This document shows positions 19,055-26,991 of a stretch of DNA of 64,000 nt, piece after piece; position 1 is the first letter of the stretch, and the number at the start of each line of letters is the position of its first letter. The translations under genes were made by a program, and so were the position numbers. This DNA comes from Bog-950 sp046329495 (lineage in GTDB: Bacteria > Bacteroidota > Bacteroidia > Chitinophagales > LD1), in contig JAXLUO010000008.1 in NCBI GenBank assembly GCA_046329495.1, positions 62,001 to 126,000 on the forward strand, given 5' to 3'. The notes below the pieces were generated by a model. It was not told where the DNA came from. It saw only the letters and a program-made list of their open reading frames with translations, and did no database searches.

Positions 19055-19157
19055 GCGATGGCGGGGTGTTTTGGCACTAAACTGTGTTTGGAGAACTGAA
19101 CTTCCGCCTTGCACAAATGTGTCTGCGAGGCGCGTCAGCCCGCCTGACGCAAAACCG
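19055..19157 (-). repeat. Island repeat, copy 2 (3' of the 710-residue nuclease-like gene)
   Basis: Same shared blocks as copy 1 at the same relative spacing (GCGATGGCG 19055, GCACTAAACT 19074, GGAGAAC 19090, TTGCACAAATG 19109, GTCTG 19121, CGCAAA 19148). It also contains a 7-bp hairpin, GCGTCAG-CCCGC-CTGACGC (19132-19150), that copy 1 lacks. It lies between the two minus-strand genes, downstream of the first and upstream of the TIR gene. Confidence 0.85.
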
Positions 19158-19180
19158 CTGCTAAAGGTTCGGACATTTAT

Positions 19181-21313
19181 CTAGGCTTCCTCAATCTTTT
19201 CAAGTTTTTCTGTAAACTCATTTAACTTTGGAATAGCAACTGTTGAATCTAAATAGTAACTGTCAAATAATAGCTTTGGTTTAGCAAATTCATAGGTCAT
19301 TGTTCGTTTTGAAAGCGAGTCCATCAAAAGAGTTGTCATTTCGTTTTGAAGTGAGAAATAATCAAGCATAAAGTCAATTGTAAGAGTTTTACTGTTCCAA
19401 ACATTATAAATTCCATTCTCTGTTCTCATAGTTCCTCCGGAAAGCATGTTAATCACTTCATTTATGTTTCTTACAGGATATTTAAAACTGTTCCCATTGA
19501 ATAGTCTGTTGCTGAGCACTATGCTCGAAACTATTTTTTTGATACCAGCTAGATTAACGCCAATTTTCCTTTCCAATATTTCAAGCAATTTCCCCTCATT
19601 ATAGCTTTTATTTATTTTGTCAAGTTGACTTTCTGCTTTCCTTAAATAGTCATATGTTGTCCTTAGGTCATAAGAACTCACAGGATGCAATGTGTGTTTG
19701 CACTCGAATACGAACAAAACATCTTGATGGATTGCGCAAACATCAATATCAGTACCGCCAATTGATATTTCAGAATGTGCTTGTATTCCAATTTTGTCAA
19801 ACGTTCCTTTCAAGAGGGTTACCAACGGCTCACCTGAATTTAATAATCCAGTATTAGATTGCTTGTATTCAGAAGCAAATAAATTTCGGATAGAATTAGA
19901 ATTGGCAAATATTGATAGCGGAATTATGAAGCTGTTATTTAAGTAGATTATAGGGTGATATTGTAAATCAAATACAAAATCAGAACCTGGTTCCCAACAT
20001 ACAAGATCAAGAAACGAATCAATTTTTTCAACTGGTAGTAATCTCTCCAAAAAGTCATAGAACTGATCAAATTGATAAACTGGAATCAGCGAACGTAATA
20101 GCAATTCAGTGTCCACCTTTTCTATTTTATAAATTTCTTTTGCAAACATTACATAGAAAAAAATAAGTACCCTTCTTATTTTAATAAATTCATAAAGTGT
20201 TAGATCTTCTTTGACAGTAATTTTGTTCAAGTCATCAGGGTTTAGCAATTGCTCTTTAAAAATCAGTGAGAGATAATCCACTTCCTCTTTAAAAAGATTA
20301 TCTGGTTTGATGAACTGCTCTGTAATGTAATCGTATATTGGCTCTGGTAATTCTATTCTATACCTAGGATAATTATGTGTTTCTGTGAGTTTGAAGAATT
20401 TAAAAATTTCTTGTTCATTTATTTTTTCTACAAATTCTTCAAGTGACAATGCATTAGAAGTGTTTACTCTGTCATTGATTTGTTGTAATTCCGTTCTTAT
20501 ATATCCTGCTCGAATTGACTTTTCAAATTCCTCAAAAGGTGGCTTAATGTATAAATGTTCACCTTCAAGGTCGCAATGATAATCGAAATGGTCAATCATT
20601 ACTTCAAATTCTTTAAAGTCAGAATAGTAACAAGCCGGTATAATTAGTCTACCAATGTCACCACTTTTAATATACTCTTCGGAAACAAATCCTATGTTAA
20701 TATTTTCACTTCTAATTCTATTTGTGTAAACGTGTATTAAGTAAGAAACGCCAGCAGAAATATCTTCCTTTGTTCTGTTGGAAATTTCAGATAAATCAGT
20801 ATTTGTTTTAGGATAAAACCCGGATAAAAAAAGAAAGTCGACCGCAGAAAGAAGTGTTTTGATTATTGACTTGTCCTTATATTTTTTTTCAAAGCGTTTG
20901 AACTCTGCAATAATGTGGTGTTCAAAAGCATTATAAGAAACTAAAACGCTTGAGTAGTTTATTATGCTATAGAGATATGAAAATATATTTTCATTAAAAG
21001 TCCCATATTCTTTACAAATTTCAACAAGTTCAGTAGCTAGAGATTTTACAATACACTTTTTGTTTGCATAACGTGAGTATCTGAAAAGCCCTCTTTTTCT
21101 TATTAAATCGAACGTTTCATCAGGTGCATAGAATAGTGTCACTAGCAGACCGTTTCTTGCAGTTAAATAATCGCCGTTAATAACAGAAAGCTCAATTTTT
21201 TTTAAAAGCTCTTTAATTATTCTCTTTGATGGTGCGGTGGTCTTGGGGTCAAACAAATGCTTTTTTAGGATTGTTTTGTCTATCTTTTTGTAGCTTATCT
21301 TGTCAAAATCCAT
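19181..21313 (-). CDS. Large protein with C-terminal PD-(D/E)XK nuclease-like domain
   Basis: 710 residues; no named family recognised. Residues 1 to about 490 are mostly helical and carry no motif that I know. The C-terminal region holds 'GGTDIDVCAIHQ' followed by 'VLFVFECKHTL'. D524, E537 and K539 (D522 is an alternative) match the catalytic core of PD-(D/E)XK nucleases, in the style of NERD or Mrr-like domains, and a following helix-rich stretch resembles the rest of that fold. No signal peptide or membrane span is visible. The AT-rich codon use differs from the flanking genes. It is upstream of, and in the same direction as, the TIR gene, with repeat copy 2 between them. An anti-phage effector or sensor is an inference from architecture and neighbours. 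Confidence 0.75.
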   Translation of the reverse strand: MDFDKISYKKIDKTILKKHLFDPKTTAPSKRIIKELLKKIELSVINGDYLTARNGLLVTLFYAPDETFDLIRKRGLFRYSRYANKKCIVKSLATELVEICKEYGTFNENIFSYLYSIINYSSVLVSYNAFEHHIIAEFKRFEKKYKDKSIIKTLLSAVDFLFLSGFYPKTNTDLSEISNRTKEDISAGVSYLIHVYTNRIRSENINIGFVSEEYIKSGDIGRLIIPACYYSDFKEFEVMIDHFDYHCDLEGEHLYIKPPFEEFEKSIRAGYIRTELQQINDRVNTSNALSLEEFVEKINEQEIFKFFKLTETHNYPRYRIELPEPIYDYITEQFIKPDNLFKEEVDYLSLIFKEQLLNPDDLNKITVKEDLTLYEFIKIRRVLIFFYVMFAKEIYKIEKVDTELLLRSLIPVYQFDQFYDFLERLLPVEKIDSFLDLVCWEPGSDFVFDLQYHPIIYLNNSFIIPLSIFANSNSIRNLFASEYKQSNTGLLNSGEPLVTLLKGTFDKIGIQAHSEISIGGTDIDVCAIHQDVLFVFECKHTLHPVSSYDLRTTYDYLRKAESQLDKINKSYNEGKLLEILERKIGVNLAGIKKIVSSIVLSNRLFNGNSFKYPVRNINEVINMLSGGTMRTENGIYNVWNSKTLTIDFMLDYFSLQNEMTTLLMDSLSKRTMTYEFAKPKLLFDSYYLDSTVAIPKLNEFTEKLEKIEEA

Positions 21314-22041
21314 ACGTCAATGAGTGTCGTTTAATTTGTTGGGGAGCGAAAAAGCCTGACCACTAACACTCAAATATACGCAGTAGTCAAAATCTTAACA
21401 AATAATTTCATAGGTGCAGAATAGCGCGATCACGAGAATATATTAATAGGGAGTATACTTTATACAAGGTTGCGCTTTTCTGAATTAATGTGATAGTCTT
21501 TTAAGAACTAACAAAATGCCAAAATAGTACGCATTTTGAGGGTGTTCTTTGAACTTTTCTGGTGCACTTGCTGCAACTTCTGTCTCAAGCTGAAAAAATA
21601 TTTTTTAAAAAAGAAATTAAATAAGAAACAAAACGTCTTTATATTTATCTTTAAACCAATCTGGTGCTCTTTGACATACCTGTGAAACATTACCCGCTCG
21701 CCGGCACCGGCCCAAGGCGAACCGCTCCGTCATGCCTTTATAGGGGAATGAATCTTGTTAAAAGCGTATCCATCCATGATAGGGTTGATAGGCCTATGCG
21801 TATAACCAATCAAATCCAATCAATCCCTATCAGATCCAATCATAACTGTTAAAATGGATTGGGCCTAACCATCGCACAAACCGAAGTGCCTTGTCTGATC
21901 TCTGTTTTCTGTTCTCTAATTTCAAAAAGTGTAAAGGAGTGTAAAGTTCCAGCCGTTAAAATTCTTAGCGCCTTAGTGTGAAACCTTGGTTTTTAGCTGA
22001 TTTAACACTAAAACTACTCACATGAAAATTTCTCTAACTTG

Positions 22042-22087
22042 TGCACAAGCAAAAACTTGCACAAGCATGCACAAGCAGTGTGGATAA
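22042..22087. repeat. TGCACAAGC short repeats with a DnaA-box-like site
   Basis: TGCACAAGC occurs at 22042-22050, 22058-22066 and 22068-22076. The string TGTGGATAA at 22079-22087 is the exact complement of the consensus DnaA box TTATCCACA. The function is unknown, and the cluster is too small to call an origin. Confidence 0.5.
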
Positions 22088-22372
22088 CCCATAGCCGAGT
22101 TCGACCAACCGACCTGCAAAGAGAAATGCCAACAACTAACACAAATCTGCATTTCCACCCCCTCTTTGCGTAGCAGAGAAGGGGCCGGGGGTGAGTCGAC
22201 GACACACTTAGGCATACAAAGCGCAACCCCATTCCGGCCTTGACCGGGTACCCCAACTGTAAACGGTAGACAGTAAACTCTAAACTTTCTTGTATTTATC
22301 CGTGTTAATCCGTGAAATCCGTGGCATTTTTTTGATGTTTCCAGTGGGAATACTTCCGTTTAATCCGCCTTC

Positions 22373-22388
22373 CAGCGAAATTTCGCTG
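22373..22388. promoter_or_regulatory. 16-bp palindrome upstream of the aconitase promoter
   Basis: CAGCGAAATTTCGCTG is a perfect palindrome ending 6 bases before the -33 element. Its position suits a regulator-binding site for aconitase; the regulator is unknown. Confidence 0.5.
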
Positions 22389-22394
22389 AATTAC

Positions 22395-22425
22395 TTTGGT
22401 GGTTTCCAAAGTCCCCGTATATTTG
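22395..22425 (+). promoter_or_regulatory. Bacteroidota-type promoter of aconitase
   Basis: TTTG (22395-22398), a 19-bp spacer and TATATTTG (22418-22425) match the TTTG/TAnnTTTG consensus exactly. The predicted 5' leader to the ATG at 22466 is about 35 nt. Confidence 0.8.
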
Positions 22426-22465
22426 CCCCTGCAAATTGAAAGTAAACCTAAAATCTGTTTCTGTT

Positions 22466-24739
22466 ATGTCACAAGTATTCGACCTGGAAATGATTAAAAA
22501 GGTATATGCCGGTTTTGCTGCCCGTGTTAACGAGGCTAAAAGCAAACTGAACAGACCTTTAACCCTTTCCGAGAAAATTCTCTTCGCCCACTTGCACGGC
22601 GAACAAAAGTTTGAAGATTTCCAGCGCGGCAAAAGCTACGTTGACTTTGCACCCGACCGAGTAGCCATGCAGGATGCTACCGCCCAAATGGCCCTGTTGC
22701 AATTTATGCAGGCCGGCCGCCCTACTGTGGCCGTTCCTTCTACTGTTCACTGCGACCACCTTATCACGGCTAAAGAAGGTAACAAAACCGACCTTCCGGC
22801 GGCTGTTACAGGCAATAAAGAAGTATACGAATTCCTGGCTTCTGTATCTAATAAATACGGTATCGGTTTCTGGAAACCGGGTGCCGGTATCATCCACCAG
22901 ATTGTGTTGGAAAACTACGCTTTCCCCGGTGGTATGATGATTGGTACCGACTCGCACACGGTTAACGCCGGTGGTTTAGGTATGATCGCTATTGGTGTTG
23001 GTGGTGCTGATGCCTGCGACGTGATGGCGGGCCTGGCATGGGAACTGAAGTGGCCTAAGCTGATCGGTATTAAGTTAACCGGTAAATTAAGTGGCTGGGT
23101 TTCTCCTAAAGATGTGATTTTAAAAGTGGCTGGTATCCTTACTGTAAAAGGTGGTACCGGTGCTATTGTTGAATATTTTGGCGAAGGTGCTACCAGCATG
23201 AGCTGCACCGGCAAAGGCACTATCTGTAACATGGGTGCCGAAATTGGTGCTACTACTTCAACTTTCGGTTACGACGAAAGCATGGACCGCTACCTGCGTG
23301 CCACCGGCCGTACCGAAGTGGCTGACCTGGCTAACGGTATCAAAGAATACTTAACCGGCGATGCTGAAGTATATGCAAACCCTGAGAAGTATTTTGATGA
23401 AGTAATCGAGATCAACCTGAGCGAACTGGAACCGCATGTTAACGGTCCGTTCACTCCGGATTTGGCTACACCAATTTCTAAAATGAAAGAAGTTGCTGCT
23501 GCAAACGGCTGGCCTACTAAAGTGCAGGTTGGTTTAATTGGTAGCTGCACCAACTCTTCGTACGAAGATATTTCGCGTGCGGTATCATTAGCTAAACAAG
23601 TAGCTGAAAAGAACCTGAAGGCGAAGGCCGAGTTTACCATTACACCGGGTAGCGAACAAATTCGCTTCACCATCGAGCGTGACGGCTTTATCGAAATCTT
23701 CAACAAAATTGGTGCTGAAGTATTTGCTAACGCCTGCGGACCTTGTATTGGTATGTGGGCCCGCGCAGGTGCCGATAAGAAAGAGAAGAACACCATCGTT
23801 CACTCGTTCAACCGTAACTTTGCAGCCCGTCAGGATGGTAACCCTAACACCTATGCGTTTGTGGCTTCTCCTGAATTAACTACTGCCCTGGCTATTGCCG
23901 GCGACTTAACCTTTAACCCTGCTACCGATTTCCTTACAAACGAAAAAGGCGAACAGGTGAAACTGGATCCGCCTACCGGTGATGAACTGCCAACCAGAGG
24001 TTTTGCCGTAGAAGATGCGGGCTACCAGGCTCCTGCTGCCGATGGCGCAGGTGTTGAAGTAAAGGTGAGCCCAACCAGCGACCGTCTGCAATTATTAGCG
24101 CCGTTTGCTGCATGGGAAGGCACCGACCTTACCGGTTTAAAACTGTTGATTAAAGCAAAAGGCAAGTGTACTACCGATCACATCAGTATGGCCGGCCCAT
24201 GGTTAAAATACCGCGGTCACTTAGATAACATATCTAATAACATGCTGATTGGTGCAGTGAACTTCTTTAACGAGAAAACAAACTCGGTTAAGAATGAACT
24301 GACCGGCGCATACGATGAAGTGCCTAAAGTGCAGCGTGCTTACAAAGCAGCAGGCATCGGCAGCGTAGTAGTAGGCGACGAAAACTACGGTGAAGGCTCT
24401 TCGCGCGAACACGCAGCTATGGAACCACGCCATTTAGGTGTGCGTGCTATCCTGGTTAAATCGTTTGCCCGTATCCACGAAACCAACCTTAAAAAGCAGG
24501 GTATGCTGGCGCTTACCTTTGTAAACAAGGAAGACTACAACAAAGTGCAGGAAGACGACGTGTTTGCTATCCTGGGTCTTACCACGTTTGCTCCGGGTAA
24601 AAACCTTACCATCCAGTTAACCCACAAGGACGGCACAACCGATTCGTTTGAAGTGGCACATACCTACAATGCCCAGCAAATTGAATGGTTCAAAGCCGGT
24701 GGCGCATTGAATATTATCCGTCGCCAGGTGGCCGGTTAA
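22466..24739 (+). CDS. acn: Aconitate hydratase
   Basis: 757 residues from the ATG at 22466; a TTG ten codons earlier is in frame but unlikely. It interconverts citrate and isocitrate in the TCA cycle. The [4Fe-4S] ligands are C361 in GSCTNSSYED and C424/C427 in CGPCIG. The swivel-domain motif GEGSSREHAAMEPRHLG carries the catalytic Ser and Arg. Length and sequence match the mitochondrial-type aconitases usual in Bacteroidota (about 750 residues), not the ~890-residue AcnA type. It is a single-gene transcription unit with its own promoter, an upstream palindrome and a strong terminator. Confidence 0.97.
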   Translation: MSQVFDLEMIKKVYAGFAARVNEAKSKLNRPLTLSEKILFAHLHGEQKFEDFQRGKSYVDFAPDRVAMQDATAQMALLQFMQAGRPTVAVPSTVHCDHLITAKEGNKTDLPAAVTGNKEVYEFLASVSNKYGIGFWKPGAGIIHQIVLENYAFPGGMMIGTDSHTVNAGGLGMIAIGVGGADACDVMAGLAWELKWPKLIGIKLTGKLSGWVSPKDVILKVAGILTVKGGTGAIVEYFGEGATSMSCTGKGTICNMGAEIGATTSTFGYDESMDRYLRATGRTEVADLANGIKEYLTGDAEVYANPEKYFDEVIEINLSELEPHVNGPFTPDLATPISKMKEVAAANGWPTKVQVGLIGSCTNSSYEDISRAVSLAKQVAEKNLKAKAEFTITPGSEQIRFTIERDGFIEIFNKIGAEVFANACGPCIGMWARAGADKKEKNTIVHSFNRNFAARQDGNPNTYAFVASPELTTALAIAGDLTFNPATDFLTNEKGEQVKLDPPTGDELPTRGFAVEDAGYQAPAADGAGVEVKVSPTSDRLQLLAPFAAWEGTDLTGLKLLIKAKGKCTTDHISMAGPWLKYRGHLDNISNNMLIGAVNFFNEKTNSVKNELTGAYDEVPKVQRAYKAAGIGSVVVGDENYGEGSSREHAAMEPRHLGVRAILVKSFARIHETNLKKQGMLALTFVNKEDYNKVQEDDVFAILGLTTFAPGKNLTIQLTHKDGTTDSFEVAHTYNAQQIEWFKAGGALNIIRRQVAG

Positions 24740-24770
24740 TGCAATTGCTAATTACTTACAAATAATACAG

Positions 24771-24800
24771 GCGGGGCTTTTAGGGCCCCGCTTGTTATTT
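24771..24800 (+). terminator. Rho-independent terminator of aconitase
   Basis: Stem GCGGGGC/GCCCCGC with loop TTTTAGG followed by TTGTTATTT, 31 bases after the stop codon. Confidence 0.85.
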
Positions 24801-24832
24801 AGCTTCGCCTCTTAAATTACCCCTTTCATTAT

Positions 24833-26143
24833 ATGAACTCCTCTACCCGTATATTTTCCTTTATAACCTGCTTGTTTTTAACGCTGGGTTTGGCTGCCCA
24901 AAACCCCGAGCATACCCGTTTAATTACGGGCCCTGTAATTGGTGCCGTTACCCCTACCACCGCAAAGCTTTGGATTGCCTATAAAGGCAATGGCCTGAAC
25001 CTGGTAAGCCTGATGGATACGGCTACCAATCAAATTTATACGCCAACCGGCTTACACCGCTTAAACGACCGCAAAGGCAATACTGCATTAACCATGGACT
25101 TCAGCGGCCTGCAACCCGATCATATTTACAAACCTGTATATGCATTGGAAATTGTAAACCCGCATCCCCGTTGCTTGATCCGTACCATGAGCGATAGTGC
25201 CGTTAAAGATTTTGACTTTGTGACCGGTAGTTGCTCATTGCTTAATACCGGCTTTACGCGCATTGTATTCCCCGGCTTATCGGTAAGCATATTCAATACC
25301 ATGCGCCGCGAAAAATCGGACTTCATGTTGTGGCTGGGCGATAATATTTACTACTTCAGCAAACACTATAATAGCTTTCAGGGCATGTTTACACGCAACC
25401 TGCGTATACGCAACGAGTTTGTAACGCTCAGCGATTTCCTGGCTTCGCAACCTAATTATGCGATATGGGACGACCACGACTTTGGTTGGAACGATGCCGA
25501 TAAAAAGTTCCCTTTAAAAGATACAGCCCTTGCTGTGTTCAAAGGCTTTTGGCCAAACAACTATGGCGAAACCGATACGGTAAAAGGCAACTACTTTTCG
25601 TACAAATACTACGATACCGAGTTCTTTATGACCGACGACCGCTATAACCGCGACCCCGAAGGCGATACGACGGGTGCATTCCTTGGCCGTCAGCAGTTGG
25701 ATTGGTTAAAAGTTAAGCTGCAACAAAGCACAGCTGCTTTCAAGTTTGTATGTGTCGGCTCGCAAGTGCTGAACGATTGCTACTATGGTGAATCGTATGC
25801 GAAGTATCCGGTAGAGCGCAACGAACTGTTGGATTTTATAGCCCTGAATAAAATACCCGGTGTAATTTTTATAACCGGCGATAAGCACTACGCCGAGATG
25901 AGCGTGCGCGAATGGAAGGGTTATACCTTCTACGATTTTACCACTTCGCCTATGACAAGCCCCGTAGTACCCGTAAAACACCTAAGTGGCTACAAGAATA
26001 CGTTTTGCTTACCCACCATGGGGTATTTTAAAAAGAACTTCGGTCGTATTTCGGTAAGCGGCCCTGCCGGTCAACGCGTATGCCGTATGGAACTGCATGG
26101 CCTGGGCGGGCAAAAAAAGTGGGAATACATCGTAAAACAATAG
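24833..26143 (+). CDS. PhoD-like alkaline phosphatase family protein
   Basis: 436 residues with a signal peptide ending GLAAQ. An N-terminal Ig-like strand region ('GPVIGAVTPTTAKLWI') precedes the metallophosphoesterase domain. Metal-binding motifs are WLGDNIYY, WDDHDFGWND and FITGDKHYAEM, as in PhoD/phospholipase D-type alkaline phosphatases. It is probably periplasmic or exported and releases phosphate from phosphodiesters or monoesters. No T9SS tail is visible. It is transcribed alone or with the next gene, but an operator-like palindrome lies between them. Confidence 0.88.
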   Translation: MNSSTRIFSFITCLFLTLGLAAQNPEHTRLITGPVIGAVTPTTAKLWIAYKGNGLNLVSLMDTATNQIYTPTGLHRLNDRKGNTALTMDFSGLQPDHIYKPVYALEIVNPHPRCLIRTMSDSAVKDFDFVTGSCSLLNTGFTRIVFPGLSVSIFNTMRREKSDFMLWLGDNIYYFSKHYNSFQGMFTRNLRIRNEFVTLSDFLASQPNYAIWDDHDFGWNDADKKFPLKDTALAVFKGFWPNNYGETDTVKGNYFSYKYYDTEFFMTDDRYNRDPEGDTTGAFLGRQQLDWLKVKLQQSTAAFKFVCVGSQVLNDCYYGESYAKYPVERNELLDFIALNKIPGVIFITGDKHYAEMSVREWKGYTFYDFTTSPMTSPVVPVKHLSGYKNTFCLPTMGYFKKNFGRISVSGPAGQRVCRMELHGLGGQKKWEYIVKQ

Positions 26144-26163
26144 CTTTTCGAACTTGTTAAAAA

Positions 26164-26187
26164 ATAAATGTAAGTACTTACATTTAT
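26164..26187. promoter_or_regulatory. 24-bp perfect palindrome, operator-like
   Basis: Half-site ATAAATGTAAGT followed by its exact complement. The core TGTAAGTACTTACA resembles operators of TetR-type regulators. It lies 38 bases before the ATG of the next gene, where it would overlap a -33 region. No regulator gene is adjacent. Confidence 0.6.
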
Positions 26188-26224
26188 GTAGAACTTCTTT
26201 ATTTTGGCATCAAACATTCAGCCT

Positions 26225-26959
26225 ATGCGTACGTATGCATTACTCTTAATGCTGCTTTTTTCAATCGGTAAGGGCTATGCTCAAACCGCTGATGATATTA
26301 TAGCGAAGCACTTTGCCGCAACCGGTGGGGTTGATAAATGGAGCAAAGTGGTATCCATCAAATTTACAGGCAACTATGTGCTGGGTCCGGGTATGTTGGC
26401 GCCAACTTCAACCATATTGGTAGCTAAGCCATTCAAAGGTTTCTATGGCGACTTTAGCTGGCAGGGAATGACCAGTAAGCAAGCTATGCGCGGCGATAGC
26501 GGCTGGAGCTATAACCCTTTTGGCGGTAAGCGCCAGGCCGATCCTCTTTCGCCTAACGATATCCGCAGCATTAATCTGGCTGCCGACCCGCAGGGCTTGT
26601 TGTTGAATTATAAGGAGAAGGGCTGCACCGTTGAATACCTGGGCATGGATGATATGGATGGCAGCGATGTATACAAGCTGCGCCTTATTAACAGTACCGG
26701 CGACATGGTGTATTACTACATTGATGCCGAAAGCTATTACCTGCTAAAGGTAACCCGCAATGTGCGCTTAAAGGACAAGGAAGAAAAGAGCTACATCGTT
26801 TATTCCGATTTTCGCAAAACCGATTACGGCATTATAGTACCCTTCAGCGAACAGGGTGTAGATGAAAACGGAAAGGAGCAGGGCGGACCAACCAACTACA
26901 CCAAAGTTGAAGTGAACGCAACGATAGATGCTTCTTTATTTAACCAGCCTAAGCAATAA
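26225..26959 (+). CDS. Exported LolA-like outer-membrane lipoprotein-sorting family protein
   Basis: 244 residues from the ATG at 26225, which gives a clean signal peptide (MRTYALLLMLLFSIGKGYAQ); an in-frame TTG at 26204 is less likely. The mature protein starts 'TADDIIAKHFAATGGVDKW', a hallmark of LolA/LolB-fold periplasmic proteins of Bacteroidota, and continues with the expected beta-rich sheet ('YKLRLINSTGDMVYYYID', 'YSDFRKTDYGIIVPFSE'). The ligand is likely a lipid or lipoprotein, but this is family knowledge only. The upstream palindrome suggests regulated expression. The large BNR protein follows 32 bp downstream. Confidence 0.75.
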   Translation: MRTYALLLMLLFSIGKGYAQTADDIIAKHFAATGGVDKWSKVVSIKFTGNYVLGPGMLAPTSTILVAKPFKGFYGDFSWQGMTSKQAMRGDSGWSYNPFGGKRQADPLSPNDIRSINLAADPQGLLLNYKEKGCTVEYLGMDDMDGSDVYKLRLINSTGDMVYYYIDAESYYLLKVTRNVRLKDKEEKSYIVYSDFRKTDYGIIVPFSEQGVDENGKEQGGPTNYTKVEVNATIDASLFNQPKQ

Positions 26960-26991
26960 GCGCAGGTCTTTTATCCATTTAAAAGTAAAAC

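Larger units (their letters stand above)
21314..22465. other. Long non-coding region between the island and aconitase
   Basis: About 1.15 kb with no credible gene. It holds an imperfect inverted repeat (GATAGGGTTGAT at 21778-21789 against 21819-21831); AATCCAAT-type short repeats (21807-21842); three TGCACAAGC copies with a DnaA-box-like site (22042-22087); a hairpin at about 22154-22182 (CCCCTCT...AGAGAAGGGG); three closely spaced ATCCGTG copies (about 22298-22323); and, at its end, a palindrome and the aconitase promoter. The left ~350 bp are very AT-rich. Confidence 0.7.

Noticed and set aside
18992..19157. Integron attC site
   Set aside because: The layout is suggestive, but I cannot find paired RYYYAAC/GTTRRRY core boxes, and no integrase is present; kept only as a cassette-like repeat.
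21508..21690. Minus-strand frame rich in Phe/Lys
   Set aside because: Product of AT-rich sequence (poly-A/T codons); no promoter or homology.
22042..22087. Chromosomal origin of replication
   Set aside because: Only one consensus DnaA box, no AT-rich unwinding element with box clusters, and no dnaA or dnaN nearby.
22014..22256. Two overlapping minus-strand frames of 65-80 residues
   Set aside because: They overlap each other in a repeat- and hairpin-rich intergenic stretch and resemble no protein.
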